Shown here: one piece after another, positions 1-14,079 of the stretch | Layout of the letters: every line of letters begins with the position of its first letter | Numbering within the stretch: position 1 is the stretch's first letter | DNA from: Cheilinus undulatus | Lineage: Eukaryota; Chordata; Actinopteri; Labriformes; Labridae | Direction: 5' to 3' | NCBI RefSeq assembly: GCF_018320785.1 | Contig: NC_054865.1 | Location: 32,426,398-32,490,397 of the forward strand | DNA: 64,000 bases | Notes under the pieces: model-generated | Database searches by the model: none | What the model saw: the letters and a program-made list of their open reading frames with translations, nothing else | What the model was told of the DNA's origin: nothing | Translations under genes and position numbers: made by a program

Positions 1-1002
1 GTCCTGACCAAGGTTCGTCTTTTGTGACGTATATATTTGGTTCAGATGGTTTTGGTCATTATTGTAAACAGATTAACATACTTAACATGACAAACCCGCG
101 TTATATCATTTTCAACTATGTGGGTTTCGCGTCTATAGTTTACATTGATTGGTTAGTTTGCTGGCAGGCGTCTGATGTAGCTTGTATGTAGAAAAAATGA
201 ATGAAATAATAATAATTTTTTAAATTTACCACTACCAACAGTCCCAACTCAAAAAGCTATTCATTAGAGGCTGACATTTTTTCAGGATTCCTGTGGGTGT
301 AATTCCACTATTTGATCATGGGACTGGGATAAGTCGTGAACAAATGGAAGTGGTAGTGGGCAGGAGCAGGGACTGCCATAACAATAGACCCATTTTTATA
401 TATAAATATGCACATGCAGTTTTTTATGTTCATTTGGTTAGGTTTTTTGCGGGCAGGGGGATAGACAGAAGCACGGCGTATTGACCACATTTGGCAGCCA
501 TTGTGATTGTGCTTGTAGTTTTCCTTCAGTGAGCCAGCACTACAACCCAAGTCAAACAGATTACACTTCCCACACTGGAAACTTCACTCCCACAGCCGAC
601 ACTTCCTCCAGCAATGCATGCAACAACCCTTTTTGAAATGGAGCAAGGCGACGGTGGTCAGTCAGACGAGGAAAAATGAGATGAAAAGTAAGACAGATTG
701 ATCAGTCTGTTAAGCTCACAGAACTTGCTGGGAAATCGCAGATTTTAGAAACGTTCGTGAGAGTCGAGTGTGACGGTGCTAAGGGTTTTGGTAGTCAAGT
801 ACTCAAATAAGTGGGATGGGAGCAAAAAATAAAAACGAGTAGTGGGACGGGATCAGGGGTGGGGTGGGATTTTTTTTCTGATTTGGAATTGGGACAGGAT
901 TGGATTACTTCAGGGGGAATGGGGAGGGACAGGAATAAAATCATCTTCCTTGTCACCCTCTACTGTGTGGCTAGCCCAAGTTTTGCCCATTGAGCTTTCG
1001 CA
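1..1002. other. Non-coding DNA, probable old transposon remnant
   Basis: No gene is seen. Purine-rich stretches such as TGGGATGGGAGC and TGGGACAGGATTGG near 810-910 resemble decayed repeat DNA. I cannot name the family. Confidence 0.3.
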
Positions 1003-1375
1003 TTAGACAACAACTTTTTTGTCGTAGACAGGAAAGGAGAAGACAGTATCAAATCCTGTGAGCCATGGCAACACTGACTCGGGAGAGAAGATGTGTGGTG
1101 TGATTTGTGGAAGCACTGCTTTTTCAAGAGTATTGCACACTTTCATATAATGCTGTCGCAGTTTCTCTATCTTCAGGTTGAACTGTTCTCCCGTTCTCTT
1201 GTATCCTCTCTCTTTCATCCTCTCGGAAAACAGCTGGAAAGTTTCCATATCCTTATGTATTTTTTGCAGCTGGCCCCAACATCATCACACCAAAGTCAAT
1301 AAGACATCTGGACTCTTTTTCTCCCCATGTACTTCTGCGGCTCTGGATTTCTTCTTTTTTCTGGTTGTCATGCAG
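1003..1375 (-). pseudogene. Degenerate Harbinger-type Myb/SANT-like transposon ORF
   Basis: On the minus strand, a stretch with WGEKESRCLIDF is followed, after one frame change near 1250, by METFQLFSERMKERGYKRT and then GEQFNLKIEKLRQHYMKV. This is the layout of the Myb/SANT-like DNA-binding protein carried by PIF/Harbinger and related DNA transposons (W..KE...LI...FxxIxxxMxxxGYxRTxEQxxxKIxxL). The frameshift and short length mark it as dead. Family assignment rests on this motif pattern. Confidence 0.5.
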
Positions 1376-2760
1376 TAATTTCCTGGCAGTGATACGAAGG
1401 TCAAAACCTTTCAAAATAATGCTTTGACACCGGGCATGAACTGTACCATGGTTCAGTTTGGTCTGGACCAAGACCACCTCTTTTGATTGGACCAAGGTCC
1501 AGACCATGATCCAGGGGAGAGTTCATACCTGCCATACTGGTTTGGATCAAACTGAAAAATCTGAAAGTCCGTACCAAACGACATAGGTGTGAAAGCACCC
1601 TTAAACTGAAGGCAATGAGATCCCAGCAAAAAAAGCAGTTGAGGTCAGTAGCATTTCCTCACCCAAACATAGACCTCATTTGCTGCCAGTGCTAAAAGCA
1701 CCAACTGTGGATACCAGCCCTTAAACGCCATCACCCAACCCATGTGCTCACAGTGAATTTTTGCAGCATTTCCTGTTGTGTTCACACATCAGGTCACCCT
1801 AACTCACAAAGAAATCTTACCAAGAGATGGCAGGAAAAAGTCTGGGCAAGAAATTGGCTGTTATCATTCAAATATGCTCATGCCACAGAGAGCTGCATAA
1901 AGATGAACAAATGCTGTTTAAACACATATACAAATCTTTTTGTTAACAGTCTTTAATAACCGCACTCTTTTAGTAGTAATGAATAGGGATGTATCAAAAT
2001 CTCATTGTACAATAATGCCTCAGCAACAAGTCTACAGTATTGTATTTATTGCAGTATCAAATATCCCCAAAACAATAATGAAGACTTGAAAAAAGATTGA
2101 CGTTGGGATTTATTAGACAACAACTGCACTTGAAATATTATAATTTGGCAAAAAAGTGCCATAAGTTTGCATTAGGAATAAAATATAAATGTAAACTTTG
2201 GCTCCAGTGTTTTCTAACCATCTAAAATCTTTGTTGTCTACCACTGTAGATCTTTGGAGATACATTCACCGATGTGAGCCCTCAGGCCTCTGTGGGGAGG
2301 TGGGATTGAAACGCTTCCTCAAGAATCTTTTGGCCTGGCTGAATTCTGCTCCTTACATCTTCATGAAGCTTTTCGGGGTGATGATTTGCCAGGTGGCTCC
2401 TCGTGTTATTTAGATTCCCCATCATACACCACAGTCTGGCAGTGTCTACATATTGTTTGTTGTTTGTCCATCAGTTTTTCTCCTTTCTCATTTCTTGACA
2501 CAAGGAAACCGAAATGCTTCCACACATCAGATTTAGAAGTCCCTGGAGTCTCCACATTCTCAACACTTTGTAACTCTTCTTCTTTGGTTTAGGCAGGCTG
2601 GACACATTTATAGCATATCGCTGCCCAACTTTTTCACTCTGTCCTCCCTCACCACTTGTAGCATCCACCATTTTCGAGATGATAGATCAAGCCATTCAGT
2701 AGTGCGAGTTATGTAGAGTTATGTTAAGTGTTTCCAAGGTGTGAACGTAGCGTTATGTAT
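1376..2760. other. Repeat-like noncoding DNA next to the Harbinger ORF remnant
   Basis: No intact gene is seen. Imperfect inverted motifs occur around 1440-1560 (GGTCTGGACC and GGTCCAGACC). The phrases GGTGTGAAAGCACC (~1587) and GGTGTGAACGTAGCG (~2740), typical of decayed DNA-transposon ends, bracket the region. It may be the rest of the element holding the Myb/SANT remnant. Confidence 0.3.
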
Positions 2761-5700
2761 CTTTATCCAGCCCTTTTTTCAGCCTCACTTTCTATCCCAG
2801 TTTCCCCAGCCTAATCAAGTGGCAGCAGAAAGCTGTCAGCTGTAGTTCTGTTTGAGGTTTCTGCCTGTTAAAACTCTATTTTTTCTTGCCACTGCAACAA
2901 AATGTTTCCTATGTGGATTAATGTTACATCACTCAAAATAACATGACAAAGAGTACCTCTTAGACCTACTCCCCTTATAAAGTGTAACAAGTTCACTTTT
3001 GTTGCAAAGTGCCAATATGAAAACAAATGATTGATGGTTTTAGAGAGTAAGGTGGATGGACTTATACAGATTGCAGTTCAGATGTAAGTGAACATGTTTT
3101 TTTGCTCTCAAAAGAATGCAGGGTTAAAACATCAAACAGCTCTGTGTGCCTGCTTCACAGCACTGTTGTAACATTTTTATGGCACAGGTTCTTTTTCCCA
3201 GCCGTCTCTCCTCGGCCATGTAAAATGTCAGAGGAGGAGAAGGAGGGCAGAGAGAGCACATAAGGCTGCTCCACAGAGGCGTTTCAAAAGGCCGACCACC
3301 CCTGGTCCAGCACAAATAGCCGACTTCATTGCCCTCGTTAGACGGCTGTGTTATTTAAGCATGTCTGTCTCTTGGCCTCAGTGGGGGGACCTGCCAGGTA
3401 GAAACGTGGAAGGCAACGCAACCAACCACCCTCCTTTGGGGGGAGATATGAGGCTGACGTGAAGGCATCACGGTGGTCCGCCCACGTATGGAACTCCTAC
3501 GCTCTTCTCTTAGGAGCAAGCATCACAGCAGACTGAAGGCCCAGGAGTGGCACAGCAGGAACAGGGAGGCGGAGGAGTGGGCAGCTGGGAGTGGATAAGC
3601 AAAGGGGGGAGGGTGGGCTCCAGCTCTGGGTGGCGGATCTCCCCCAGCTGTGCCCATCTGAGGGGAAAAGCAGCCCAGAGGAAGCTCCATTAGTTCCAGG
3701 GGCAGCCTCAGACCTGAGTAGCCGATAGCAGCAGTGGAGCAGAAACTCTCCCTCTCTTCCAACGTCAGCGACCCTCCACACTCAATTACTTCTCAGGGAA
3801 GGAGGTCTATGGACAATGAACACAGCCTCTGGAGCACTGATCTACACTTTACACAACTTTCTTCATGTTTAAGTGAAATAAGAAGTAGATAAAGTTCTCT
3901 AGAGTTGTACATTGGTCTTGTTTCATGCTCTGAAAGCTATTTACAGCTTGTTCCTTTTTGACCACTTTTGACCGCTGGTTGTGATCAGTGTCACAGGAGT
4001 GTTTTGTTCAAAGTTTTGTATCACTGAAAAAGCAATCAGCTGGGGAAGTCTAACCGCGTCACATTGAGAGTCATATTTGATGACTTTGTTCTGTCTTCTA
4101 CAGAGCAACGCCTGCATTATGAGACTTATCCTCTATCAGTGTAATGTATTAAGCAGAGTTAAATATCATTTTAAACAGCAGAAGAACAAAAGGTTTTCTG
4201 GTGAACTTTTGTGAGAAAGGATTACATTTAAACATAGTCGGAAACTCCTTCCTGAGTGTTCCAGCAGAGAACAAGTCATTCAAATGAAGGTGTTTTTTTC
4301 AGTCAAAATGAGACAGAAATGAGGGGAAAAGAACACAGTTGCCCACTGACCCACATCTGTGTAATTAACAAATGTAGTCACACTCATATGGAGGCTAAGT
4401 TGGCACAAAACTACAAGGCCACATAAGTATAAGCTCTGCAGCCTCTGTAACACAAACATCTCTTATCTCACATCTATCCGTTCACTGTGAAGCTGTTGTT
4501 GTCATATTGTACATGTGACACGGTAATATGACACCATGTTTTCCTTACGCTAGATATAGTTTTTGATGCATCTTTTAGCCTGATGTTGATTTACTCCTGT
4601 TTTTCTTCACTTTTGAAGCCTGTGTGGGCGCAGCGGAAATTGATTAATTGTTTCAGTACTTTACATGCAAGCAATATTATGTCCTTAAGATAAACATCTC
4701 AGTTTTCAAGGGTCAGATTCGTTTAACCTTGTGTTTCTTTGAAGGCAGAACACTTAAGCCATCTCCCCCATCTTCTAGGTTTTATTTGCCTGCTGTTCTT
4801 TTTTTTTTTTCTGTAGTTGATACCACCTACTCTGGCTTTGTGCATGTGTCTCTGTGTTAACTTTGCTTTCCGTGTGTTTGTTTATGTGTCTCATAAGTCT
4901 TGGCCAAGCAATCTTGGCCTGGTTGCCTGCTGTGCTGCCTGTCATTCCTGCTTCCATTGACATTCAGACGGAGCAGCTGTGCCTCTTCATGTTTTTCAAT
5001 TAGACATCACTTCAATCTGCCCTGTTTGGAATTTAAAAGGCTCCTGTTGTCAACTCTCACTGGGAACACAGGGAATAAAAAACTGTTGTGAGGAATGAGG
5101 TTTGTAAAATAACCAAACTTGCGCATGCTTCTTTCCTATGACCTTGTTCTGTACTTTTTTTAAATATTTACCCACCTTTGTGAGCCTGAGATCTGACAAA
5201 TGCAGGCAGGTAAAAACTGACTGTGAGTGCTGCTTGGAAATGAAAACTAAAGCACATGACTGGACAAGATATTTTGTCTAAAAGGGCAGACATGCCTGAT
5301 TTTAGATGATTTTGCCCAACAGAAGAAGCAGCAGGTAATCAAAACAGATCTAACTCATCCCAACAGGTGTTTCCCTCAGGTGCTGAAAAAAGTTAACCCA
5401 AAGTGGGACGTAATAACCCCAAAGACCTGCATTTTTCCAATCACAACAGAGGTGCCATTTACGTCCCTGTCACCAGGCGTGACCTGGACTCAGACTGAGC
5501 CCTGAGGAGACACGCTATTGATCCGCTCAGCCAAGAAAGCCAGCTGCCATTAAAGCCATGACAGTGGAACTGTACGGCATCGATCTGCAGCGCAGCGACC
5601 CCACCATATTATTTATAGAGGAGAGCTCCATCCACTACTCTCTTATGTCTGATAATTGATGGCAAGTGGGGCCTTGCCTCCTGCCCTGACCCCGACAAAC

Positions 5701-8400
5701 TGAAAGTCAGATGGATTACATCTAACACAATTATGATTGATATTATCAGATTACGCCTTGCACGACAAGGCATGCTGGGTAAGCCAAGATGAGGTATTCT
5801 AGTTGTCCCACTTAAGTCCTCCAAGGGGAAAGACTGTGCTTCAGTGGTGAATAGATGAAGTTGTGTGAGGTCAATACACATACAGAAATACCAACATATC
5901 CACTTTAAACTTGATTCTTGGAACCCCAAGCCAGTTTCTTCTATTCCTGGTCCACTGTATTCTTTATGCAAAAATGTCTGTAGAAGCCCATCTATCTTGT
6001 CTGTTGTTGATCTTTGGCTGGCCCTGATTGGTTGCTACTGCCATGAAAACAACACAAGAGGAAACTGCAGCATTGTGACTGTCCAACAGGCTGACAGAAA
6101 GTTGTTGTCTCTTACTTCTGGAGGACTGATAGCAACACTGCTAACATTTTCATCATGAAAAACAAAATAAATAGTCAAATTATCATGTTTCTGATCATAG
6201 TTTACTTCATCTTCTGGTTCCTGAGTTATTGTAAACAACACATGCACTACTGCTTGGGATCACCAGTGATTCAGCTGGGTTTGGAGGGTTGGGATGGAGG
6301 TTTCAGAATACCTAAAATCCTCATTGCTAATTTAGAAAATCCAGGTTCATATTGCTAAATACTGTATACTGTATTGCATTAGTAATCTCACATGTTCTGA
6401 AAGCTGTGTCACAACAATCATGACCTTAGTGTAGGAAATGTGAAACTATTACCACATTACTTTGCTAGACATGAGTAAGTTAAAAGGTTTGCTGAAACCT
6501 AAATTGGTGCATTTCCTCAATGATTTTTTCCACCACATTTATATGAGCTCCCCAAGTGTAATGATTGGATTGAGCACTTCACATTTTCTTTCACCTCACT
6601 TCATTAACATTATTTTATGCTTTTGTGGTTTCCTTTCCTCTGTAAAAACACTTCCTCTATATTTCTGATACAGATAAACTACAAGTATAGGGTATTTTTA
6701 TCTGTCATATCATCTTTATGATACTTTTTTAACTTCTCAAGGAGAAAGAGTATTATTTTGATTAGGATTGAGCCTCTTTTATACTCAGAATTTGAAGCTG
6801 GCGCTTGTGTCTGTATGCTTGAACTTATATTTAAAGCACCACTTATGCTTGCATGGATTTGTGAGCAGGCTTGTCCATACTCAGACTATGAAACCTTTAT
6901 TGTAGACGAGGCAGGCTGAAAATGGTACATACAGCACAGACTCTTCCTGTCCCATCAATGACCAGCATACTGCTCTCAATCCATTTCCTTATATGTTATT
7001 ATTACTCCCCTTTAGTTGCATTTTTCCTCTAATGAAATTACTCTGAATGCCAAAATGCAATTTAGACATTGTTTATTATTCAATTACAGGGTATTTCTCC
7101 CCCCATTCCAACATTCAACGCTCGCCCTTAAAGCTCCTCTTTATGGCTTTAGAAGTTTCTTGGTTCTGTGGAGATCATTGTGATCGAGAATTGAATTAAC
7201 ATGGCTGAAGGGGCAGCACCTTCTGAGACTAAAATCATTACGACAAGCCTGTTAAAATTCATTTTTCAATTTAATTCAATTTAGTGTTATCATCACTGCT
7301 TCACAGATATGCCTGTTCATCATTCATATTCCAGAGAATGAATTATAAAAACATAAATCTCAGTAACTGGTTCCTGTCTCCTCTTGTTAGGAAAGATTTA
7401 TGGCTCAGCAGAGGAACAAGTTCTCAACTGTTTCAGTTCCCTCAACATCATTTTCATAAACATACTTACAAAAATTAATAGACACAATAAATCGCCAAAT
7501 ATAATTAAATCCACATCTGCCTCTTGATGATATTATGTCCAATTCATTAGCAAAACCAACATTCTTATTAGATACCGACAGTGAATGTAGTGCACAGAAG
7601 AGCACTTGAGAGTCGGTTGAGTGTTTCCCCAAGAAGCATTTAAAATTATAGTAAGTGCTCTCAGGAATTGTTGACCTTCCATTTATGTTTACTGGTTGAA
7701 TTTTTCTCCAGTGTTAACGTAAAAATGGTAGGAAAAGTAAAGATGGTGAAATGTTCAGTGTTTAGGGAAATTGCATGCTATCAAATAAAGAAAATAAATG
7801 TGCAGAGGACAAGGCGTGAAACAAACACAAAGCGGACATTTATGTGTTTTGCACTGAGGAGAAGCTTCGGTCTAGTCACTCTGCCATGAGCCCAGATCAG
7901 TGGAGGACTGCAGTAATGTTTGTCCTTCTGCAACTTTGTCCCATCTCCACACAGGATCTCTGGAGCTCAGTCAGAGTGACCATGGAGTTCTTGGTCCCCT
8001 CTCTTACTATAGCCCTTCTCCCCTTCTGCTTAGTTTGGCATGCAAAAAGGCCTGTGTACCTTGCTGGAGTATACATGAATCATTCTTGAGACCACTTCTT
8101 CAAGTGGACTTCTGCCCAAGTACAGTGTGCTAGTGTGCACACTGACCAAATGGAACCAAACTCTGGGCTCAAGTTTACTCATACCAAGGCCCCTGTCCCA
8201 AATGTAAAGGGCCCTCAATACAGTATCAATGTAAATTACTTGCTTTTTTCTAGCTTATTTTGGTGGATGTTTTTTTTTACATTTAACTGCCTTATTCAGC
8301 AGAACAGTACTTTCAGTTCTGTTGAGAGCATACTGCTGTGAGTCAGTCAGAACTCGGCAGTCAGTTTGTTAGCTCGGCTAGCAGGTGGAAAGAGCCTTGA
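2761..8400. other. Gene-desert DNA without recognisable coding sequence
   Basis: Only short chance ORFs are present. Most of it is AT-rich single-copy-looking DNA. Two GC-richer islands, ~3180-3780 and ~5450-5790, stand out as candidate conserved noncoding elements. Confidence 0.5.
5450..5790. promoter_or_regulatory. Candidate conserved noncoding element
   Basis: A repeat-free block of higher GC in AT-rich surroundings. It contains E-box CAGCTG, CTAATGCC-like and TGATTGATATTATCAGATTA homeodomain/GATA-like words, and no open frame of coding quality. Conservation was inferred from composition only. Confidence 0.3.
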
Positions 8401-9742
8401 AGGGAAATTATTTAAGGCAGGGATTCACAACCTTTTCCTTGGAGCCACTTCAATTTTTTATTTATTTATATAATTTGTAACATCACCCCCCCCCCCACCC
8501 CCGTGAATTTCTACAACCACCAAAGTAGATGTGGGGTTTTTTTTGTGCATGAGTGCTTTCCCAGTATTCAACTGAATGTGAGTTGTAGTGCGTTTTAACA
8601 CCTGGGGTCCAGGCTCGGCCCTCCCCATGCTCCGTTATAATGACTTCTTAAAGAGCTCAAAAGAGGCAATTCACCTGATGAAAAAGAGAGGAGGGGGAGG
8701 GGACAACTTCAGATATTGAGTGTCAGCCACACACAGAAATGTCCCATTCACAGGATGGTGTGGGTTACACTACGTTAGGCTCTATCATCTTAATTTAATG
8801 GCCTCTCCTCATTTGTGATATTTGATTTCATTTTTCACTTCAGCTAACAGAGGAGCTCCTATATATTTGGTTAACATATGGCACATATTAGATTACACAT
8901 ATATTGTGTTTTGTTTTGACAGGATCGTCTTTCTCTTCCAATGGCTTCATGCAACATATGTTCTGTCTCATCCCTCGTATCACATCAGCTATTGAAGTCT
9001 ATCTGGAATCTGATCGCAGCTATTATTTAGCTTCATCTCTGTATGACAGACCACAAAGCTCAAGGTAACCAACAGTTGTTTTTATCCCAATTAAAACAAA
9101 CATGTTTGCTGTAAATTGTTTGAAACAAAGGCACATCTGCACACCATCACCTTTCTGATTAACAATTCTATTAAAGCAAATCAACTATTTTTTGGCCCAA
9201 TGACACTTTTGCTTAGTAAAAAAAAAAAATTTTAACATTACTATTCATGTAGTTAACAACTGTAGCACAAGCAATTTTGTTAAACCTTTGAAACACATTG
9301 CTTTCAAAATTTCATTGGCATGCTAACACTGCTGATTTTTAGCAGATATTATAGGACTTTAATGACAAAAAAGAAAAAGTTAAACAGAAATTAAAACTCA
9401 GAGAATTTTATGTGTGGAAATACAGTGAACAATAACGACTAAATCTAATTGAACAAACTTGTTGTCCCATCTCTTGAAGACCAAAAATTGAAAAGAAAAA
9501 AATTCTGTGGCAAAAAGTCTTCAAAATAAAGACCAAAAAAAGTCTTTTTTGATATTGACTGATTATGAGCCATTATTCAAAGCAACTCCTGCCAGCGGTT
9601 ACACAGAAAGACACATCACAGGCTTTCTGTCTCTCTTTCTCTTCATTAGGAGCTATTTAAGCCGTCTCCTCCAGGATCAAAGCTTATAGACATTTGCTGT
9701 TTGGCACAGTATGATGTGATGACAGAACAGCCTGCCACAGGT

Positions 9743-9805
9743 CGTCACACTCACTAGCGTAATGCCACTAGCATAACGCCACTAGTGTAACGTTATGCTT
9801 GTGAC
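9743..9805. repeat. Three tandem 14-bp units inside a fold-back
   Basis: CACTAGYRTAAYGY repeats three times (9752-9793). The block is enclosed by GTCACA (9743-9748) and TGTGAC (9800-9805), with an inner pair GCATAACG/CGTTATGC. It can fold as a hairpin. It may be a tiny fold-back transposon remnant. Confidence 0.55.
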
Positions 9806-10929
9806 AGTACGTTACGTTAGCTCATCATTTACTTTTGAGAGTAACACCCAGCAGTGAGACTCCACATGAGTCCAATGGTGCATTGCAATATTTTTCTCTT
9901 ACCTACACATATATTTGGCTGAAGTCCAGTAAAAAAAAGTGCAGGGTAAGCATCAAACTTGCCTAAAATGGTATTAAAATACATATTGTGTATGTTTTCT
10001 CCAGATTGTCAAAAAAGCCCACATGAACTGTAAATAGTATTACAAATAAAGTACTTTATTCATTGATTTTTTTTTCTTGCTTTACCCTAACAGCACAATA
10101 AAAACCAAAATAATAAATAACTCAGTTTTAGTTTTCTGCAAAAAGGCACTATAGTGTTATTATAAAAGAAACTATTTGTTGTAAAGATAGCAGTAGACCT
10201 TTCCATAAATTCTGTTTCAATATCTTACTGTGTGTTATGGAACTTTTTCTAAATCATATCCTAACAAATGCTTCCATAGAACCACTTACTTTTTGGCTGC
10301 AGTCTACCTCTCTCCCTCTTACAGTGCAGCGAGGTGCATCAGAGCCCTGGAAACACTGTTATAAAACTTAGCAGAAAGGAGAAAAGTGACATCACCATTG
10401 ACACCACTGGACAAGCGTCCTGTTTTTTCCCTTCACAAAACATACAGGCGGGTAGTCCCTCTTTTGGTCTCCAGTCTTTGTATCTCTCCTCAGGAACAGG
10501 AAATCCACTCTGAAGGTGAACTGCGACACACAAAAAGAAAAGTGATGACTGCAGAGGAAACTCTCCTAACATAAATACTTTCATACACAGCCAATCAGGA
10601 TGAACTGCTGTAGTGATTGTGCATCAGTGCAAACTAAGTTCTCAACCAAAACTAAAAACAGGGGAAACTTAGGATTTTTTTTATTATTTTGTCAGATTGT
10701 AGAATTAGATGCAGTTTTTTATGGGCATCTTTACTGGGAAAGAGCATAATGTTGCTGACAGTAGATTAATTTTCCTCCCCCATGTTCACTGTGGCATCCT
10801 AAATGAATCATCAATTGTCTCAGGTCTCTGTCTTTATCTAAATTGTATTATAAAGTCAAAATGCAATACAATACATCTTCAGCACAGCAATCATGGCACG
10901 TAATTGAACATATCAGTTCACAGAAGCTA

Positions 10930-11330
10930 ATAAGAGCTGCTTTTGTAATGTAGGAATTGTACATTGACAAACGGATTGCATTTTCTCCCTCCTGCCCCGC
11001 TTATTATCAGTAACTTGTAATATAAATATGCAAATCGGCTGCTTGAACTTTACAATCCTCCTTTGAAGCTATTCATCTCCTTTAAAGCGTTCATTTACAT
11101 GTGGAGAGTCCCCATGCATCACGCCGTGTCATTTTGAAAGCAAATATTAATCAATTTTGTATTGTGGATTGGCCTGGAGCACTGTGTTATACATGCGGTG
11201 TCATTGCCAGGATGGATGTACACGGATGCTTCTCCACTCAAACTTGTGATGATAACTGTGGTTAGGCTGTGCCTGTAAGAGGAATCACTGAGCTTTATCA
11301 TGTCTGGTGCTCATGTGACCTGCCATGCCC
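10930..11330. promoter_or_regulatory. Candidate conserved noncoding element
   Basis: A repeat-free block with an octamer-like ATGCAAAT at ~11028, an ATTAATCAATTTTGTATTGTGG run and several homeodomain-like cores. No coding frame is present. This is a composition-based guess that depends on cross-species alignment. Confidence 0.3.
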
Positions 11331-12265
11331 TCCTCTACTACTTTTTTTTTTTATATCTTTATTTAAAAACATTTTCCCTAAGCAGTAATTCATTTACTCC
11401 AATTAAAACACCCATTACCAGGGATTTGGCTTGAATCTGCAGAGCCAGCTGACTAGTAATGATACAAGTGTTAACACATTGAATCATCCATCCAGCCAAC
11501 AGCCCCTGTCTACATGTTTCACCACACCACGAGAGCTGCTCATAATGAGCTTTCATAAATAGGTTTGAGTTTTTCTTAGTCATGCAAGCCAGTCTGTTTC
11601 AGCAGACACGCTCTGTTAATGCTAATACCTGTCAGAACTCATTAACCTCGTTCCACTGGGCCACAGCACGAGTATTCAGTTTCACAGGAAGCTGCATCAG
11701 TTTTACTTGAGTGTAATGCGTTGGAATAATGCTGTGATTTCCTGTGCTCAGGCTCATAGCCCATGTAATTTCTGTCCAGGCATCATAATGTTGCACTAAC
11801 AAGCTCCTGATGTTGTGCCATGCTTTCATGTGGCAGACACCACTAACATAATCTGTTGATTAGGAGCAAATAATTCAGGGGGTGTTATCCATCTGCCTTT
11901 TTACAGAATAAACTGAACTTCATCTCCATGACTGTCTTATCATGGAAACCTCAAAGTGAGACTGGGGTCTTTATTTTGAGACTTCATGTTATGGTACTAT
12001 TTTACAATTAAAATGGTAGTAATAATTGTCATCATCTCATCCATTGACTTGCAACTCATTTTGTACTGGTACTCATGGCGCCTAGAATGTAAAGATAAAC
12101 TCAACTCACAACATGATAAAAACGATGATACTGGACTTATGATGCAGTTTTGTAATGCTTTATTACAATTTTATAATCTTTAATAAAGAAATAAGATCTG
12201 AATAAATATGATTCGTTATTTCATTTATCTGAATAAAAATGCAATGATCATTATTATCTACATTA

Positions 12266-13758
12266 CTAGAGAGGTCTAACAGTTAATTTTTATAATTGTA
12301 ATTAAACGCCCAATTTTGATATTTGATCACAATTAAATGAAGCTTAGTGCTAGTTCATGCAGGATACATAAGTCATCTGTGATCAGCTGATGGCCAGCTG
12401 AATCTAATTATTGCCTTCCAGCTACCCCAGCCAATCACAGCTCTTTCTTCCAACACAACAGTCCATTTTAATAATTACTGATCCCTGCTTGCATTAATGC
12501 TGCTGCACCACAATGCTGCTGCTGGCAAAGCTTCACCTCCTCCACCCCAGCCTCCTCCTCTATAACATAAAGCTTGTTGTACCCTCATATTCAGATTCAT
12601 CCTACTATGGATTAATTGCTTTTGAACTAATTTCAGGCACTCCTAATCAAGATCGTAAAAATGATATATATTCACTACAATACTTAGGACCAAAAATCCT
12701 GCTGTGTGTGGTGAGCGCAGAGCAGACAGAGCCATTAAATGAACCAATAGCTGATCAGGAAGCAAGCTGACTGAAGGAAGAAGTAAAACAAAAGCCCACA
12801 GCCATGGCAGCTATAAAAGGAAGCATACAGTTGGATGGACGTCAGGAATGGAGAAGCTTGCCTGTTTGTAGTAACAAAACCGAGTACAATAAAACAAAAC
12901 AAAGATGAACTGACAAGGGAGGGAGCTGGACTGAAATGGCAACTTTAATGGACTTAGCATGTGGCTAACAGCTAACCACAGTAGCTTCTTACATCTAAAG
13001 TCCCGTTTGACCCTGTCTGATATGCCGTTTTGATAGATGAGACCAGGCCAAGATTCTTGTAGTCAGTGAACATAATCTGTTAGTGTGTGCTGTGTTTATC
13101 CTCTTGTTCAACACCACACAATATAAAAACAAAACATTTAAAACAAGTGATTAGCCTATATGTCGTCATGTATTGGGTCTTGCACTGAAAAATGTATTTA
13201 ATATTCAAAGCAAAATTTATGAGAGTGGCATGCTTTAGAGGTAGGAGACAGCTTCAAAGAGTTAATTCTGTGGAATACAGTGTTCTGCTGAGGTACAAAG
13301 GAGTGCATGTACAAAATGACTCACCGAAGACCAGGTTAATGTGACAGCATTTGAACTTTTCAGGAGTTCCAGTTTAGTTGCTTTTTCTTTGCAAGTAACC
13401 TAGAGATAAGATAAACTATTAAACTATGAGGTTTTTTCTTGAAACTGTCTTTTGTTATACTTTTACTTTGTATTTTGTGATGTCCTAAGCTAAGAGTATT
13501 TCTTGTTGGGATATTATTTTGAAGAAAAAAATGATGTACACCCTATGGATTGAAAAGTAATGATAAAAGATTAAAGGAGTGGTAGAAAGGGTCTCTTTTT
13601 TGGTGAAATTAGACATATGTACATAGAAAGACAGTAAGAAGCATCCAGGTTCTGTACCCCTATGGTGGCTTAACTTCACTTCAAATACAGCACTAATGTG
13701 GATTTAAAAAATCAGTGTGTTGATTTCCCATTGTCATTACATGTTAATGCTGACAGCA
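12266..13758. mobile_element. Non-autonomous hAT-like element with imperfect 8-bp target duplication
   Basis: The right end (ATGTTAATGCTGACAGCA) matches the right end of the element at 44643-45344. Interior blocks near 13230-13460 are also clearly related to 44920-45180 (for example TAGAGGTAGGAG and CATGTACAAAATGACT). The flanks CTACATTA (12258-12265) and CTACATTT (13759-13766) look like an 8-bp target duplication with one change. The left terminal repeat is poor, so that boundary is uncertain. Confidence 0.45.
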
Positions 13759-14079
13759 CTACATTTTTATTATGAGGTTATTAAGTAAGAATGCATGTTC
13801 TTTCTTTATAAAACACACAAATAATATCTGCAAGAAGACAGCTTTAAAATATCTGTGAGCTGAAAATAGTGTTGCAATTTGTTTTGCATCAGTGTTTTTG
13901 GTTTTGTTCTGCTTTATTTTTTAGCAGTTTTTAACTGTTTCAGAAAGTATTGTTCCATCCTTTCTGATCTTTACCTTCAAATCAGGTGAAAGTTCTCAAG
14001 AAAGAATGCAATCCAATCTTTATTTGCGTAGCAGACTAATAAGAATCAAACTTGCATTTGATATTAGAGTGCTGTGATC

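Larger units (their letters stand above)
8400..12265. other. Gene-desert DNA, mostly AT-rich
   Basis: No gene is seen. A poly-C stretch and a possible transposon end (~8420-8510) and a small triplicated 14-mer (9752-9793) are the visible structures. The part from ~10930 to 11850 is denser in homeobox-like and E-box words than its surroundings. Confidence 0.45.

Noticed and set aside
3497..3781. Overlapping minus-strand ORFs in a GC-rich patch
   Set aside because: GC-rich DNA gives long frames by chance. Two frames are open at once and neither resembles a protein.
5609..5971. 120-codon minus-strand ORF
   Set aside because: No protein motif. It lies over a block that looks regulatory rather than coding.
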